NCBI GenBank assembly: GCA_022376515.1
Contig: WTXI01000191.1
Coordinates: 1 to 64,000 of the forward strand
Length of the DNA: 64,000 bases
Reading direction: 5' to 3'
Source of the DNA: Lactifluus volemus
Lineage: Eukaryota > Basidiomycota > Agaricomycetes > Russulales > Russulaceae
Shown here: piece after piece, positions 43,816 to 55,390 of the stretch
Layout of the letters: each line of letters starts with the position of its first letter
Position numbering within the stretch: position 1 is the first letter of the stretch
The notes under the pieces: generated by a model
Database searches by the model: none
Seen by the model: only the letters and a program-made list of their open reading frames with translations
Told to the model about the DNA's origin: nothing
Translations under genes and position numbers: made by a program

Positions 43816-46585
43816 ATGTCCCAACCTACTAACCTAGTCGTCGACGTGGAGGACAATGCAAGGGAGAGAGTAGAGACAAGTACGTCATGGTCATCCCCAG
43901 GCCATTTTCTTTTCCTAACCTCATGTTTCTCATGGCCGACAGACAGAGATCCCAATGTCCCTCAATCAGCACAACTTCAACCATCACGGGATCAGCCCAA
44001 CTTTTCCGATGGATCGGGTCCACTTTTTAACATGTACGTGGAAAGGGCAGAGAAGGAGGACAAGGGACAGGCCGATCGATGGCAGAAGGATGCAGACGGT
44101 ATCCTTATCTTTGTTAGTATTCACATTGGTCTCCACTCAGTGAGTGTAGTGATGATGAAATTCATAGACCGGACTATTCTCTGCTGCAGTTGCAGCATTG
44201 GGCGCGGTGTCCATCCAAGACTTGAGGCCAAATCCACAGGATACCACCGCATTCTATGTCGGACAGATCTACCAGCTACTCGCTGACCCGAACATATCCC
44301 GTACATCCATCCTTGCAACTCCAGCTCAACCTCCCCCATTCTCTCCACCGACATATGCAATCTGGGTCAACTCACTTTGGTTCCTGAGCTTGGTCATCAG
44401 TCTTACATGTGCGCTTTTGGCGACATTGTTACAACAATGGGCGTGCCGGTATATCACAGTCACTCACCTACCACGGTACAGTCCAGACAAGAGAGCACGG
44501 ATCCGTGCATTTTTTGCAGATGGGGTGGAAAGACTTCATCTCCCTCGGGCGGTCGAAACATTGCCCACATTGCTACATCTTTCCCTATTCCTCTTCTTTT
44601 TCGGTCTCCTGATCTTCTTATTCAACATCAATCACACCGCCTTCAGTCTCATTGCTTGGTGGATCGGACTTTCTGGAGGACTATATGGATGTATCACGCT
44701 GATGCCGATCTTCTGTCACGACAGCCCGTATTATGCACCTCTTTCTTCGACAGCTTGGTTCCTATATAATGGAATCATTTTTGGTTTCCTCTATTTCTGG
44801 GCTTTGTGCTTCTGGCGTTTTTTTCGTTACGTCAGCTCCGCAATTTGGTTACCCCTTTTGGAGCTGTCGATGACATATCGCAACCGGACCCTGTGGGGTA
44901 TAGTGAAGACAGCTCAAGAAACCGCAACGAAATCGTCAGAAAAAATCGATGAACATATTTTGAAATGGATATTCGACTCTCTGGACGAAGACCGCGAAGT
45001 GGAACAGTTCTGCGAGGGCATCCCTGGCTTCTGTACCTCAAAAGTGGTCAAGGAGCCTAAAGAAGTCCTTGCTAAACTGGATAGATTGGCTTTGAACTCG
45101 GTTTTCCGTGGATTCCTGGGTCGTACTTGCTCATCTAGTTTGCTCTCTGAGAGAGAGAAAGAGAGGCGGATCACACTCAGCATGAAGACCGTCGATGTAT
45201 TTGACCTTCAATTCCCAAGTTTAAGGGTTTTTATGCCATTTTCTGACGAACAGGACATGGATCAAGTGTTTCAGTTTGTTCAAATGGGACACTCGCTCAG
45301 AAGCCGATGCTGTAGCAGCGATGACGAGGCCTCTTTCCCTGCGCAATCGATGGTTGCGGGGATCGTTGCAAGTGTACCAGAGCACGATGGCCGTTGGAAG
45401 GCCCTCGTTAAGGCTCACTTAACCATATCGGATGATGTTCTCCAGGACTACCTCGCACATGGTGACAGCGTGTTACTTGCCAACCTGATCTACTTCATCC
45501 GCCAGTACTTTCGCTACTATCTCCAGGGTAGGGTCGGCTACATTCCCTACCCTGACCGTATTGTGGAAATGATTTCCAAATTCGAGATTCGAAATACCCT
45601 TCCTGGATTGAGGCACGACTTCTGTGCCTTGTGGAATGAAATCACTCGAGAAGCGCACGATGATCCGTCTTTTATGCTTTCTGATCGTATTCTCCGACCC
45701 ATTCGGCATGTTTATATCGCTTTACATCAAGGCACCGATTCTGCCCCGACAGCCTTTGATGCCGACACTATTGATGAGCTCATTCTCGAAAAATCATCCT
45801 CGTACCCATTGTGCAATATTCCTGATCACCATCCTACCATCACTTCACCCTCTTCCCACCACCTCGAAGCCATTCTGAACTGCAACACTCCTACAGTTCC
45901 TGACGTAACCCCAGATTATAGCCGCATACACCTCAAAGAACACATATCTCGGCACGATAACCATTCTCCACCAGTTAGTGAACGTCATGACGAAGATATT
46001 GCTACAACCGACCTAGCCACTGCCGAAACTCACGCTAATACCCCAATTATCTCGCCCGTGGCCAACTCAGAGTCTCATTCTCGACCCGCCACGGCAGCCT
46101 CAACAACACTTTCTCCGTTGTCCCCCACCCTCCTATCTAGTAGTACCGTCTCTCCGCAGTACAACGCACTGCCAGATTTTGATCCTGTCCCTGATTCTAT
46201 TGTACCTGAGATTCCACCATCGTCTCCGTCACCGTCAGTTCCCAGTGACACGCTTTCTGTGGACCCATTGACGTCTCCCATATCCCAAATTGACCAAATC
46301 ATCTCTCCTCCGGGGTCCTTGAGGCAAAGCTCAGTCTCAGCAACCCCTTCTATGGCAGCTATACGGCAGGAGACCTCCGTATCACAAGCAGAGTTAGCAC
46401 CGATTGATGCACGGTTCAATGCCGATGACAATTCTCGGACTCGAGAGCTTTCTAGTATCGTGGACTCGGAGGCCTTGCAACAGCCAGACGAGCAAGCATT
46501 GCCCGTCCGTGACATGGCCTTGGATCCTGTGGGGCATTCGTTCGACACAGCACCCTCTTCTTCCAGCAATGATTTTTCACCGTAG
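43816..46585 (+). CDS. DUF6535-like membrane protein, copy D (intact, longest)
   Basis: Exons 43816-43879, 43943-44112 and 44168-46585 sum to 2652 nt: 883 residues without interruption. A polar N-terminus (MSQPTNLVVDVEDN) leads to ERAEKEDKGQADRWQKDADG and the first hydrophobic segment TGLFSAAVAALGAVSI. Further membrane segments are WVNSLWFLSLVISLTCALLA and the pair LLHLSLFLFFFGLLIFLFN and AWWIGLSGGLYGCITLMPIF. A copy-specific, very hydrophobic block follows (FGFLYFWALCFWRFFRY), then a soluble helical region (ILKWIFDSLDED, VQMGHSLRSRCC, DDVLQDYLAHGDSVLLANLI) and a Ser/Pro/Thr-rich, probably disordered tail of about 250 residues ending HSFDTAPSSSSNDFSP. DUF6535 proteins are abundant in Agaricomycetes and of unknown function. 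Relics after copies A and C share this longer ending, so D keeps the ancestral C-terminus. Confidence 0.85.
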
Positions 46586-48300
46586 GAGTAGGTTGTATGT
46601 GGGTGTTGTCGAGCCGTAAGTTGCCATGGATGTAATGACTGGATTGAATATTTGTAAGTTGTCTTGTCTCTGGGAGCCTTATCAAAACTCAATGTGACTG
46701 CAGATGGCGATTGCGAATTCAGCTTGGGCGTGACCAAGTTGACACTCCTATAGTAGATAGTACGGAATGTTACGGATATTCGTTTCGGGCTCAACCACGG
46801 CCGGCTCAGTTTTCGACTCCTCACTAATTCATCTGTAATATTGGTATGTTTATCTTTTCATGGCATGACCTTCTATGTTCCGCGTTTTTTTTGGTACGAA
46901 TACTCTTGCTTTGCGACGTCTTGTTACTTTTTTTGCCAGTTCCGGCGTGCCAGTACCTCCCTTCTGCCTCGAATCGAGGCCTTCGATGTATTCACGACAT
47001 TGGCCCAGACATGCCCAAAGAGCTTTTTTCTTTACCCAGAGCTCCTTCAGATACTGGCCCTATGCCAGCGAATCTTCCCATTTGCTCATAGATTGCACCA
47101 ACGTACCCGTCCCCGGGCCGTCGAAGCTTCTATTTCATCTCCACGATAGTCTAGTACCTCTACATTGCACGCATACCGTTCGGTTGATTGTCTGTACAGC
47201 TTATACCTCTCAAAGTATTCAAACACTCATGTCGGGGTTGCTCAATGTATGAGTGCCTAACATACGGGCTTACTACTAGATGTAGCTGTCCACCGCTCCA
47301 TCGGTGATGAGACTATTTCCGATATACGGTGTTGGTGTTGACAAGAACAAAAAGCTCAGCTCCTCGGGTCCGGAGGACACATTCCCAGAAAAGACGATCG
47401 TGGATTTCAATATAAGAGAGGAAGGACGATTCCCGATCCTCTCCGGTACGTAGGAGGGTCGGATGAGACGCCTGCGTGTTGGCTGGTGGTCGTCTTGTAT
47501 CAGCCGGTGATATCTGTATTGATGCGCTTTCTTCAAGTTGATGAGATCGCGCTGTAGTTCCTTCGGATCTTTGTTTTCTTTGCTATCTTTTTTCAAGTTG
47601 TTTCTCTTCTCCCACGTCGGCCTGTCGTGTCCATACTAGTAGCCGAATAGCCAGAGGTTAGTTACTAGGGTGTTCATGCTTCCCGCACCTTGGCCCGGAA
47701 ACGGTAGAAACTCTTGAGACTGATAATATATTTTTAGCGTGTATCCTTTTCAAGGTCTGCCGCCAAGTCACGAAAAACCGACTCGTGCAGTCTCGGCCCG
47801 GCAGCAGTACGCTTTGAAGAACACATCACGAAAGCTTCCGTGATGCAAGGTGGAACCAATAATTCGTCTGCAGTCGATAGTGGCAACTGGGGTCCATACT
47901 AAAGTCCCATTACTGGCTACTCGTTGGCTACAGCGAGTCAGCGACACTCATATGGACTGTCCTCCTGTGCGATTTTCACATTCAATGGAAGCTTTTAGCA
48001 CTATGGCCAAGACTTGCTTTGCACTTCCCGGCCACTCATAAAATAGTCTTTGCGTCAGAGTAGGGATTAGGGACAACCGGGTGAGATGACAGGCGTGGGA
48101 AGCGTAGCGGAACCATTGGACAGTTTACCCGACGCTGAGATAAGCACAGACAACGCGACTCGAGGCAGCGCCGGACCCCCCAGCGTTGGTGGCGACAGCT
48201 GCTTTCAATTGTGACATGTTTCCTGTCGGGTATCTCCCGCAGACTCGGACTACTAGGGTGAAAGGAGCCTTATTTAGGCGTCCAGTAGCAAGTGAGGCGT
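46586..48300. other. Downstream region of copy D, no gene supported
   Basis: Starts with the conserved 3' UTR intron (GTAAGTTGTC...CTGCAG, about 46,653-46,704) and the downstream segment shared by B, E and F, including the KTIVDFNIREEGRF reading near 47,390. From 47.6 kb on nothing is recognised. Confidence 0.45.
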
Positions 48301-48330
48301 GAGCTCTCTCAGTCTCTCTGTGGCGACGAC

Positions 48331-48520
48331 ATGGCAACGACGGTGCTCACTCGTCGCTTGCCAGTTACTATGGACTCGGACCACATCTCACCACCCGAAC
48401 GGCTTTCCCGCGTCGTGAAAATTTGGGTTTTCCCTGATGCGGCTTGCCGTCTCCGGTGAGGACAAGTAACATCATAATCACCCTCTTTTTCAGTTGGACC
48501 TGCAAGTAAGCTTGGCAAAA
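48331..48520 (+). pseudogene. Paralogue of the gene fragment at 2.6-3.0 kb
   Basis: ATG at 48,331 opens MATTVLTRRLPVTMDSDHIS, then KIWVFPDAACRL, matching the minus-strand fragment at 2970. A GTGAGG donor and a CTTTTTCAG acceptor frame a 45-nt intron, but only a few codons follow before similarity ends. The gene is truncated and its family not recognised. Confidence 0.4.
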
Positions 48521-49194
48521 TGGGAACAGAAGTCAGTTTTCCGCTTAAAACTTGTGAGGTGGCGTGCAACCAAATTTCGGGTCGTTCGTCAAGTAACCTC
48601 GTCAATTTGATCCATGTCACGGTTGTGTTTGATCGTATACGTTCCTCAGCTCAATTTCTCGCTACAGAGTCTAGAAGTTACGAACACGCTTTTTTTTTTC
48701 AGCATTCTATGCGAACCCTTAATGTATTTTTTTAACTCCACATTATCAGTGACTCAAAGCAAGATTAGAGTGTCCAATGGTTAGTTTACAGTAACTCATG
48801 CCCGAAACCAGCCAGGAAGAGAAAGTCTACGTAGCAACAACTGAAGATATCGAGGTCATTGCCCTGTGTGATAACCGACGTGTACGAGAGTGACTCGGCA
48901 ATAGAACCATGTAGCCATCATGATACTGTAGTAACTGTACTACCAAGTCAAAACAGGCTAATAGAAGATGACATAATCCTAGTCAAGCGCTAGCGTTCAG
49001 ACTAGCACTTCGCCTCCGGGTCTCCACGAGTAATTTACTCACGCTTGGTTCCGAGTCAGTAACCAGCTCAGGCTCATCTTGTCGTGTTGTACGACTACGA
49101 ACATATCTCAATTACCTTCCGCATCAAATGGCTATGATTCGCCGCAAACCGATGGTTCCATTCCTCTGGAATAATAATCACTCGCGATAGTTGT
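48521..49194. other. Intergenic, nothing recognised
   Basis: No gene supported; probably includes the promoter of the secreted repeat protein that follows. Confidence 0.45.
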
Positions 49195-49201
49195 ATAAAA
49201 G
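49195..49201 (+). promoter_or_regulatory. TATA box of the secreted repeat protein gene
   Basis: TATAAAA, 63 bp before the start codon. Confidence 0.6.
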
Positions 49202-49263
49202 GCAGGGCCAACAGCAAGAGGGAGGCAATACCAAAAAAACCACAAGTTCCACAACAGCTCACA

Positions 49264-49761
49264 ATGAAAGCAACTCTCATTTTCTTCGTACTCTCCTCTC
49301 TGGCACTTGCTGTGCAAGGCGCCCGATACAAACGCGAAATGGACGTCCAGCATCCCCATAATAAACACAGTACTAGCTCTGTGTCGCCCAGCCTGAGCCC
49401 GACGCCGTATATCGTCACAGTGACCGCCACTGTCACCGCTACACCGACCGCCAGCGGTTTGCCGACCAACCAAAGTTCTGGAACGCCTGTTTCAATCCAC
49501 AGCGGTTCCCCGACAGATGGCTGTTCTGGAGTGCATGTTCTGACTCCCAGCGGTTCCCCGACCAATGGCGGTTCTAGAACGCCTGTTCATACCCCCAGCG
49601 GGCACCGGACCAACAACAGTTCCGGAATGCCTGTTCATACCCCCAGTGGGCACCGGACCAACAGCAGTTCCGGAACGCCTGTTCATACCCCCAGCGGGCA
49701 CCGTACCAACAGCAGTTCTGGAATGCCGACCCACAGCAGTGTTTCCTCCTCACAGGTCTGA
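49264..49761 (+). CDS. Small secreted protein with 16-residue tandem repeats and a Kex2-type site
   Basis: A single exon encodes 165 residues. The signal peptide MKATLIFFVLSSLALAVQG is followed by RYKRE, containing a Lys-Arg pair typical of Kex2 cleavage, so a short propeptide may be removed. After a Thr/Val-rich stretch come about five to six units of 16 residues, consensus SGMPVHTPSGHRTNSS, the last four nearly identical. The mature protein has almost no hydrophobic residues, one Cys (in TDGCSG), many Ser/Thr for O-glycosylation and one conserved His-Arg per unit, so it is probably extended and wall-associated or released. No known family is recognised. The TATA box is well placed. A slightly later splice that changes the last residues (TCACAGGTCTGAG) cannot be excluded. 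Confidence 0.7.
   Translation: MKATLIFFVLSSLALAVQGARYKREMDVQHPHNKHSTSSVSPSLSPTPYIVTVTATVTATPTASGLPTNQSSGTPVSIHSGSPTDGCSGVHVLTPSGSPTNGGSRTPVHTPSGHRTNNSSGMPVHTPSGHRTNSSSGTPVHTPSGHRTNSSSGMPTHSSVSSSQV
49474..49740 (+). repeat. 48-bp in-frame tandem repeat
   Basis: About 5.5 copies of a 48-bp unit encoding 16 residues. The right-hand units are nearly identical at the DNA level, the left-hand ones diverged, which is typical of repeat turnover by slippage or unequal exchange. Confidence 0.85.
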
Positions 49762-50470
49762 GGTGAATGAAGGTAAGAGCTTGTTCCTTGCCATGGGCAG
49801 CATTTGTGTTTATGTAAGCATCAGCCGCACCTAGATGTAAAGTGCGACTCGGACGCGCCACAAAAAGGCAAGGTAGTAACGTAAAAGGTTCGTGTTCGTG
49901 TTTAAGAGGTCGATGCGAGAATTGCAGACGGATATGGGTCGGACGTTTCATTAAGTAACACTTTGGCGTATCTTAGAGAATGTCAAATGTAATTCTCGCT
50001 CGTTTTGAACCCCGGTGTGACGGTGTCCTATAAGCCTTGAGATACTGTAAAGACTTTTGAATACATTCTCGTATGAGGCATCGACTTTTACTTTCACTCT
50101 CGCTTGCCGCGTTCTCCCACTTGTCCGGACTCGGAGTTCTCAATAATCTGTTCAGATCGACCCCTCTGAGCGCTTCAAAATTGGCAGTTTGCCACCTGGC
50201 GAAGTACTAGACGTGTGGAAAGGAAAGATGAAAGCTCTCGATGTTTCAGCCAAGTAAAGGAGGCTCTCTGAGGACAAGGGGAGACACATCAGCATCTGGA
50301 TCGAGTGGCCTTCCTCTCGGACTCGATTCGAGGTGTCTGCCGGATCTTATACTGTATTCAGTTTCCCAACCCGAAAACAGTAGCCTCTCGTCCCCCCTGC
50401 AAAGTGTAACTCAAATTTAGATTAAGAATATACAAAAGCGATAGAACCGTCCCGTATTTCACCGACTTTG
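49762..50470. other. Intergenic, nothing recognised
   Basis: 3' flank of the secreted repeat gene; no gene supported. Confidence 0.45.
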
Positions 50471-51060
50471 TTCAATCAGATGAGCACCATGCTGACACTG
50501 CTGCCTCGAGCAGGAGCACGAATGACTGGCCCTCAGGACTATGCTGCCCTGATGCGCTGGGCGATGAGAATGTCTCAGGGTCAACCCCCAACCTTCCTTG
50601 ATCATCGATGCGGCTAGGAGAGCAGTCGAGGACGTATCAGCGAATGAGTCTGGCCGGTCTATGTAGTTCAAGAGTGTCCCATTAGCTTGCGGAACGTACA
50701 GAAATTCTTTCAGAATTTGTTTCTCATTGAAAGAACAACGAAAGGCACACCTGGAATTGCCACACGCCATCCAACGTCTCCCGCACCCATTTGATCCGAT
50801 GATCCTTTTGCAGAGTCATGACCGCAATGCAATACTGCTCGATTGTCGCCAACAGTCGAGGTGCACCTGAAACTGCCCACACCGCCCAATGTTGTGTCGG
50901 ATTCATCTCTTCACCTGGCGGAGTGTACCACCACAGGCAGACATCCGCACCGAGCGGCAATTCTTGAGACCTCACCTGGGCACCTGGCCCTCGCACTATG
51001 ACATCATGAGTAGCGTGGAAATAGGGGAGAGCGGAGACACCTGAAAACATTCAAGTTGGC
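50470..51060 (-). pseudogene. Decayed six-hairpin glycosidase fragment, relic 2
   Basis: Best preserved relic. It retains NGTLLNYIDRPDSFADTSST as in exon 5 of the intact gene, and QHWAVWAVSGAPRLLATIEQ against HWATGNAWAVAGALRVLATI of exon 4, but with frameshifts and without the exon-4 Asp motif (WSDFIYM). Orientation is opposite to copy E, which starts 280 bp away, so the two were once head-to-head neighbours. Confidence 0.8.
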
Positions 51061-51256
51061 CATGGATGGATGGCAAACTTGAGAAGGCCTCTTGAAGCGG
51101 AACGAACGTACGGCTAGGTTCCCGTCTAGGATAGTACCCGCAGCGCTACGTGAGGTACCAATAGCCTAACTGGGCACTACTGTGGCGAAGCGCGATCCTA
51201 GTATCGTTCAATTACGCAGCCCTTTGCCAGTGTTTGAGTGGTCGCAGGAATAAAAC

Positions 51257-51262
51257 CACGTG
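51257..51262. promoter_or_regulatory. CACGTG E-box upstream of copy E
   Basis: In AAACCACGTGACTCTC, 82 bp before the start codon; same context as in copies B and F. Confidence 0.45.
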
Positions 51263-51343
51263 ACTCTCGGACGTCTGCACCGGCGACGTCCATCAAGCAC
51301 AAACGGGGCGCAGGGTTAGTAACTCCTCTTCACTACGCCCGCC

Positions 51344-54076
51344 ATGTCCCAACCTACTAACCGAGTCGTCAACGTAGACGACAATACGAGGGAGAGAACA
51401 GACACAAGTACGTCACGGTCATCCCCAGGCCATTTTTTCTTTCCCTAACTTCATTTTTGTCATGGCCCACAGACGGAGATCCCAATGTCCCTCAATCAGC
51501 ACAACGTCAACCATCACAGGATCAGTCCAACTTTTCCGATGGATCGGGTCCACTTTTCAACATGTACGTAGAGAGGGCCGAGAAGGAGGACAAGGAACAG
51601 GCCGATCGATGGCAGAAGGATGCAGATGGTATCCTTATCTTTGTTAGTCTTCATATCAGTCTCCACACAGTGAGCGTAGTGATGATGAAATTCATAGACC
51701 GGATTATTCTCTGCTGCAGTTGCAGCATTGGGCGCGGTGTCCGTCCAAGACTTGAGGCCAAATCCACAGGATACCACCGCATTCTATGTCGGAAAGATCT
51801 ACGAGCTACTCGCTGACCCGAACATATCCCGTGCATCTATCCTTGCAACTCCAGCTCAACCTCCCCCATTCTCTCCACCGACATATGCAATCTGGGTCAA
51901 CTCACTTTGGTTCCTGAGCTTGGCCATCAGCCTTACATGTGCGCTTTTGGCGACTTTGTTACAACAGTGGGCGCGCCGGTATATCACAGCCACTCACCTA
52001 CCACGATACAGTCCACACAACCGAGCACGGATCCGTGCATTTTTTGCAGATGGGGTGAAAAGGCTTCATCTCCCTGGGGCAGTCGAAATGTTGCCCACAT
52101 TGATACATCTTTCCCTATTCCTCTTCTTTTTCGGTCTCCTGATCTTCTTATTCAGCATCAATCACACTGCCTTCAGTCTCGTTGCTTGGTGGATCGGACT
52201 TTCTGGAGGAGTGTACGGGTGTATCACGTTGATGCCGATCGTCTGTCACGACAGCCCGTATTATGCACCTCTTTCTTCGACAGCTTGGTTCCTATATAAT
52301 GGAATTCTTTCTGGTGTCGTCGATTTCTGGTTTTTCTACCACTCCCGTATTTCAAGTTATCGTTACGTCAACTCCACAACCCAGCACCGCATTTTGAACC
52401 TGTGGTACACCTATCGCGACCGGACCCTGTGGGGCATAGTGAAGACGGCTCAAGAAACCGCAAGGAAATCGTCAGAGAAAATCGACGAACATATTTTGAA
52501 ATGGATATTCGACTCTCTGGACGAAGACCGCGAAATGGAACAGTTCTACGAGGGAATCCCTGGCTTCTGTAGCTCAAAAGTGGTCGAGGAGCCTAAAGAA
52601 GTCCTTACTAAACTGGATAGAGGGGCTTTGAACCGGGTTTTCCGTGGATTCCTGGGTCGTACTTGCTCATCTAGTCTGCTCTCTGAGAGAGAGAAAGAGA
52701 GGCGGATCATACTCTGCATGAAGGCCGTCGATGTACTTGACCTTCCATTCCCAGGTTCCGGGGTTTTTTCGATATTTTCGGACGAAGAGCACATGAATGA
52801 AGTGTTTCAGTTTGTTCAAATGGGGCACTCACTCAGAAGCCGATGCTGTAGCAGCGATCACGATACCTCTTTCCCTGCGCAATCGATCGTTTCTGCAATC
52901 ATTGCAAGTGTACCAGAGCGCGACGACCGTTGGAAGGCCCTCGTTAAGGCTCACTTAACCATATCGGATGATGTGCTCCAGGACTACCTCGCACATGGTG
53001 ACAGCGTGTTACTTGCCAACCTGATCTACTTCATCCGCCAGCTCTATCGTTACCGTCTCTACGACTACATTCCCTACCCTGACCGTTTTGTGGAAATGAT
53101 TTCCAAATTCGACATTCAAAATACTCTTCCTGGATTGAAGCACGACTTCTGTGCTTTGTGGAACGAAGTCACTCGAGAAGCGCACGATCAACAGTCCGAG
53201 TCTATTATGCTTTCTGATCGTATTCTCCGGCGCATTCGGCATGTTTATATCTCATTACATCAAGGCACCGATGCGGCCCCGACAGCCTTTGATGCCAACA
53301 CTGTTAAGTGGGGCATTCTCGTCGAGCCATCCTCGTACCCATTGTGCAATATTCCTGATCATCATCCTACCATCACTTCACCCTCTTCCCACCACCTCGA
53401 AGCCATTCTGAACTGCAACACTCCTACAGCTCCTGACGTAACTCCAGATTATAGCCGCATACAACTCAAAGAACACACTTCTCGGCACGATAACCATTTT
53501 CCACCACTCAGTGAAGGACATGACGATCCCATTACTACACCCGACCTAGCCACCGCCATTGCGACAGAAACTCACCCCGATTCCCCAATCATCCCGCCCA
53601 TGGCCAACTCAGAGTTTGATTCTCGACCCGCCACGGCAGCCTCGACAACACTTTCTCCGTTATCCCCCACCCTCCCATCTAATAGTACCGTCGCTCCGCA
53701 GTACAACACACTGGAAGATTTTGATCTTGTCCCTGATTTGATCATACCCAAGATTCCACCATCATCTTCGTCACCGTCAGTTCCCAGTGACACCCTTCCT
53801 GTGGACCCATTGACGTTTCCCATATCTCAAATTGACCAAATCATCTCTCGTCCGGGGTCCTTGACGCAAAGCTCACTCTCAGCAATCCCTTCCATGACAG
53901 CTCTACAGTGGGAGACCTCCGTATCACAGCCAGAGTTGGCACCGATTGATGCGCGGTTCAATGCCGATGACAATTCTCGGACTCGAGAGCTTTCTAGTAT
54001 CGTGGACTCGGAGGCCTTGCAACAGCCAGACGAGCAAGCGTTGCCCGTCCGTGACATGGCCTTCGATCCTGTGTGA
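51344..54076 (+). CDS. DUF6535-like membrane protein, copy E (intact)
   Basis: Exons 51344-51407, 51473-51642 and 51698-54076 sum to 2613 nt: 870 residues, uninterrupted. The layout follows copy D: polar N-terminus, TGLFSAAVAALGAVSV, WVNSLWFLSLAISLTCALLA, the double hairpin (LFLFFFGLLIFLFS and AWWIGLSGGVYGC), a helical cytosolic-type region and a long Ser/Pro tail with VPSDTLPVDPLTF and ELAPIDARFNADDNSRTREL. After FLYNG it carries its own variable block (GVVDFWFFYHSRISSYRYVN), quite unlike that of D but related to F. It ends LPVRDMAFDPV: relative to D about 50 bp are missing at the end, creating an earlier TGA. A GTAAGTT...TTGCAG intron lies in the 3' UTR (54,128-54,177). The role of the family is unknown. 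Confidence 0.85.
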
Positions 54077-54959
54077 GCGTTGTCGACTCGCAGGTTGACG
54101 TGGATATGATGACGGGATTGGATATTTGTAAGTTGATTTGTCTCTGAGAGCTTTATCAAAGTTCAACGTGGTTGCAGATGATGGTTGCAAATTCAGCTTG
54201 ACCAAAATTGACATGTCTATAAAGTAGGTAGTTCGGTATGTTACGAATATGATGCTTAGTTTGAGGCTCAACCACGGTTGGTTCAATTTGCAACTCCTCA
54301 CTAATACATCTGTATGATTCTCTATACTTTATTGTCAGTTTCGTGCCTGCCGGCCTCGATGTATTCACGAGATTGGGTAGACAATGCCCAAATGTATTGC
54401 ACAAACCTTTTTTCTTTACGCGGAACTCGTTCAAATATTGACGCTGGTCAGGAGGAGGTATCCCTGGCGAAGGCGATCGTGGATTTCAATATAACGAGGA
54501 AAGACGAATCACCCAGTTCCCGAGCTCCCCGGTAGGAGGGTCGGATGACTCTGAGACGCCGGCCGTGGTAGTCTGGTAGATAGATAATCAGCAAGTGATA
54601 TCTGTATCGACACAGAAATGTACGTTACTCAGGCTACACTCTTTTAACATAATCACGCTGTAGTTCCTTTGGATCTTTGTTTTCATCAGAGAGCGAGGAT
54701 ATACATGCCACTAGTATGACGAACTTGACTGATCGGCAGAACACCCCCCAGGTAGCGGTCCAAGAAGAGCGATAAGAAAGTTGATGATAGAAATATCACT
54801 CGGCTCATCATTCGTTCTCCGATTCGAGGTGTCTATCCGAGTCGGTACAGATTCCCAACCTGAAAACAGTAACCTCGTCCTTTGCCAAATGTAACTCAAA
54901 ATTGACCAAGAATATACAAAATCGATAGAATCGACCCTTACGTCACCCACTGCGCTCAA
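54077..54959. other. Downstream region of copy E, duplicated after copy F
   Basis: Aligns base for base over long stretches with 62,574-63,445. It keeps the segment with SCLPASMYSRDWVDNAQMY and AKAIVDFNITRKDESPSSRA readings, also present (diverged) after copies B and D. Whether this is coding is unknown. Confidence 0.5.
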
Positions 54960-55390
54960 TCAGATTATCACCAAGCTGACACCGCTGCCTCGAGCAGGAG
55001 CAAAAATGACTGGCCCTTGGGGCCATGATGCCCTGGTGCGCTGGGAGATGAGGGTCGACTGTGCCATTACCCAACCATCCTTGATATCGATACTGCATCG
55101 GATCAGCTCCGGCGCACGAATCGCCGCAGGGATGTGCGTGACGTCTCCTGTGATGCTCGCATAGCGGAACATCGACGCGGCCAGGAGCACAGTCGAGGAC
55201 GTATCAGCGATTCAAGAGTGTCCCATTCGCTTGTTGAAAGTACAGAAATGTTGTTTCCGTTTTTCTTTTCACCACGAGTTCAGTTTGAAAGAACAAAGAA
55301 TGGCACACCAGGTGGAACTGCTATATGACATGGCCCTCGCGCTGTGAGTTCATCATGAGTAGCGTGGAAATAGGGGAGACAGGGACAGCC
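54960..55390 (-). pseudogene. Decayed six-hairpin glycosidase fragment, relic 3
   Basis: LLAASMFRYASITGDVTHIP and AAIRAPELIRCSIDIKDGWV match exon 5 of the intact gene. Exon 4 sequence is lost; the 5' spacer GCCTCTTGATGCGGAACGAA follows at about 55,410. Confidence 0.75.
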
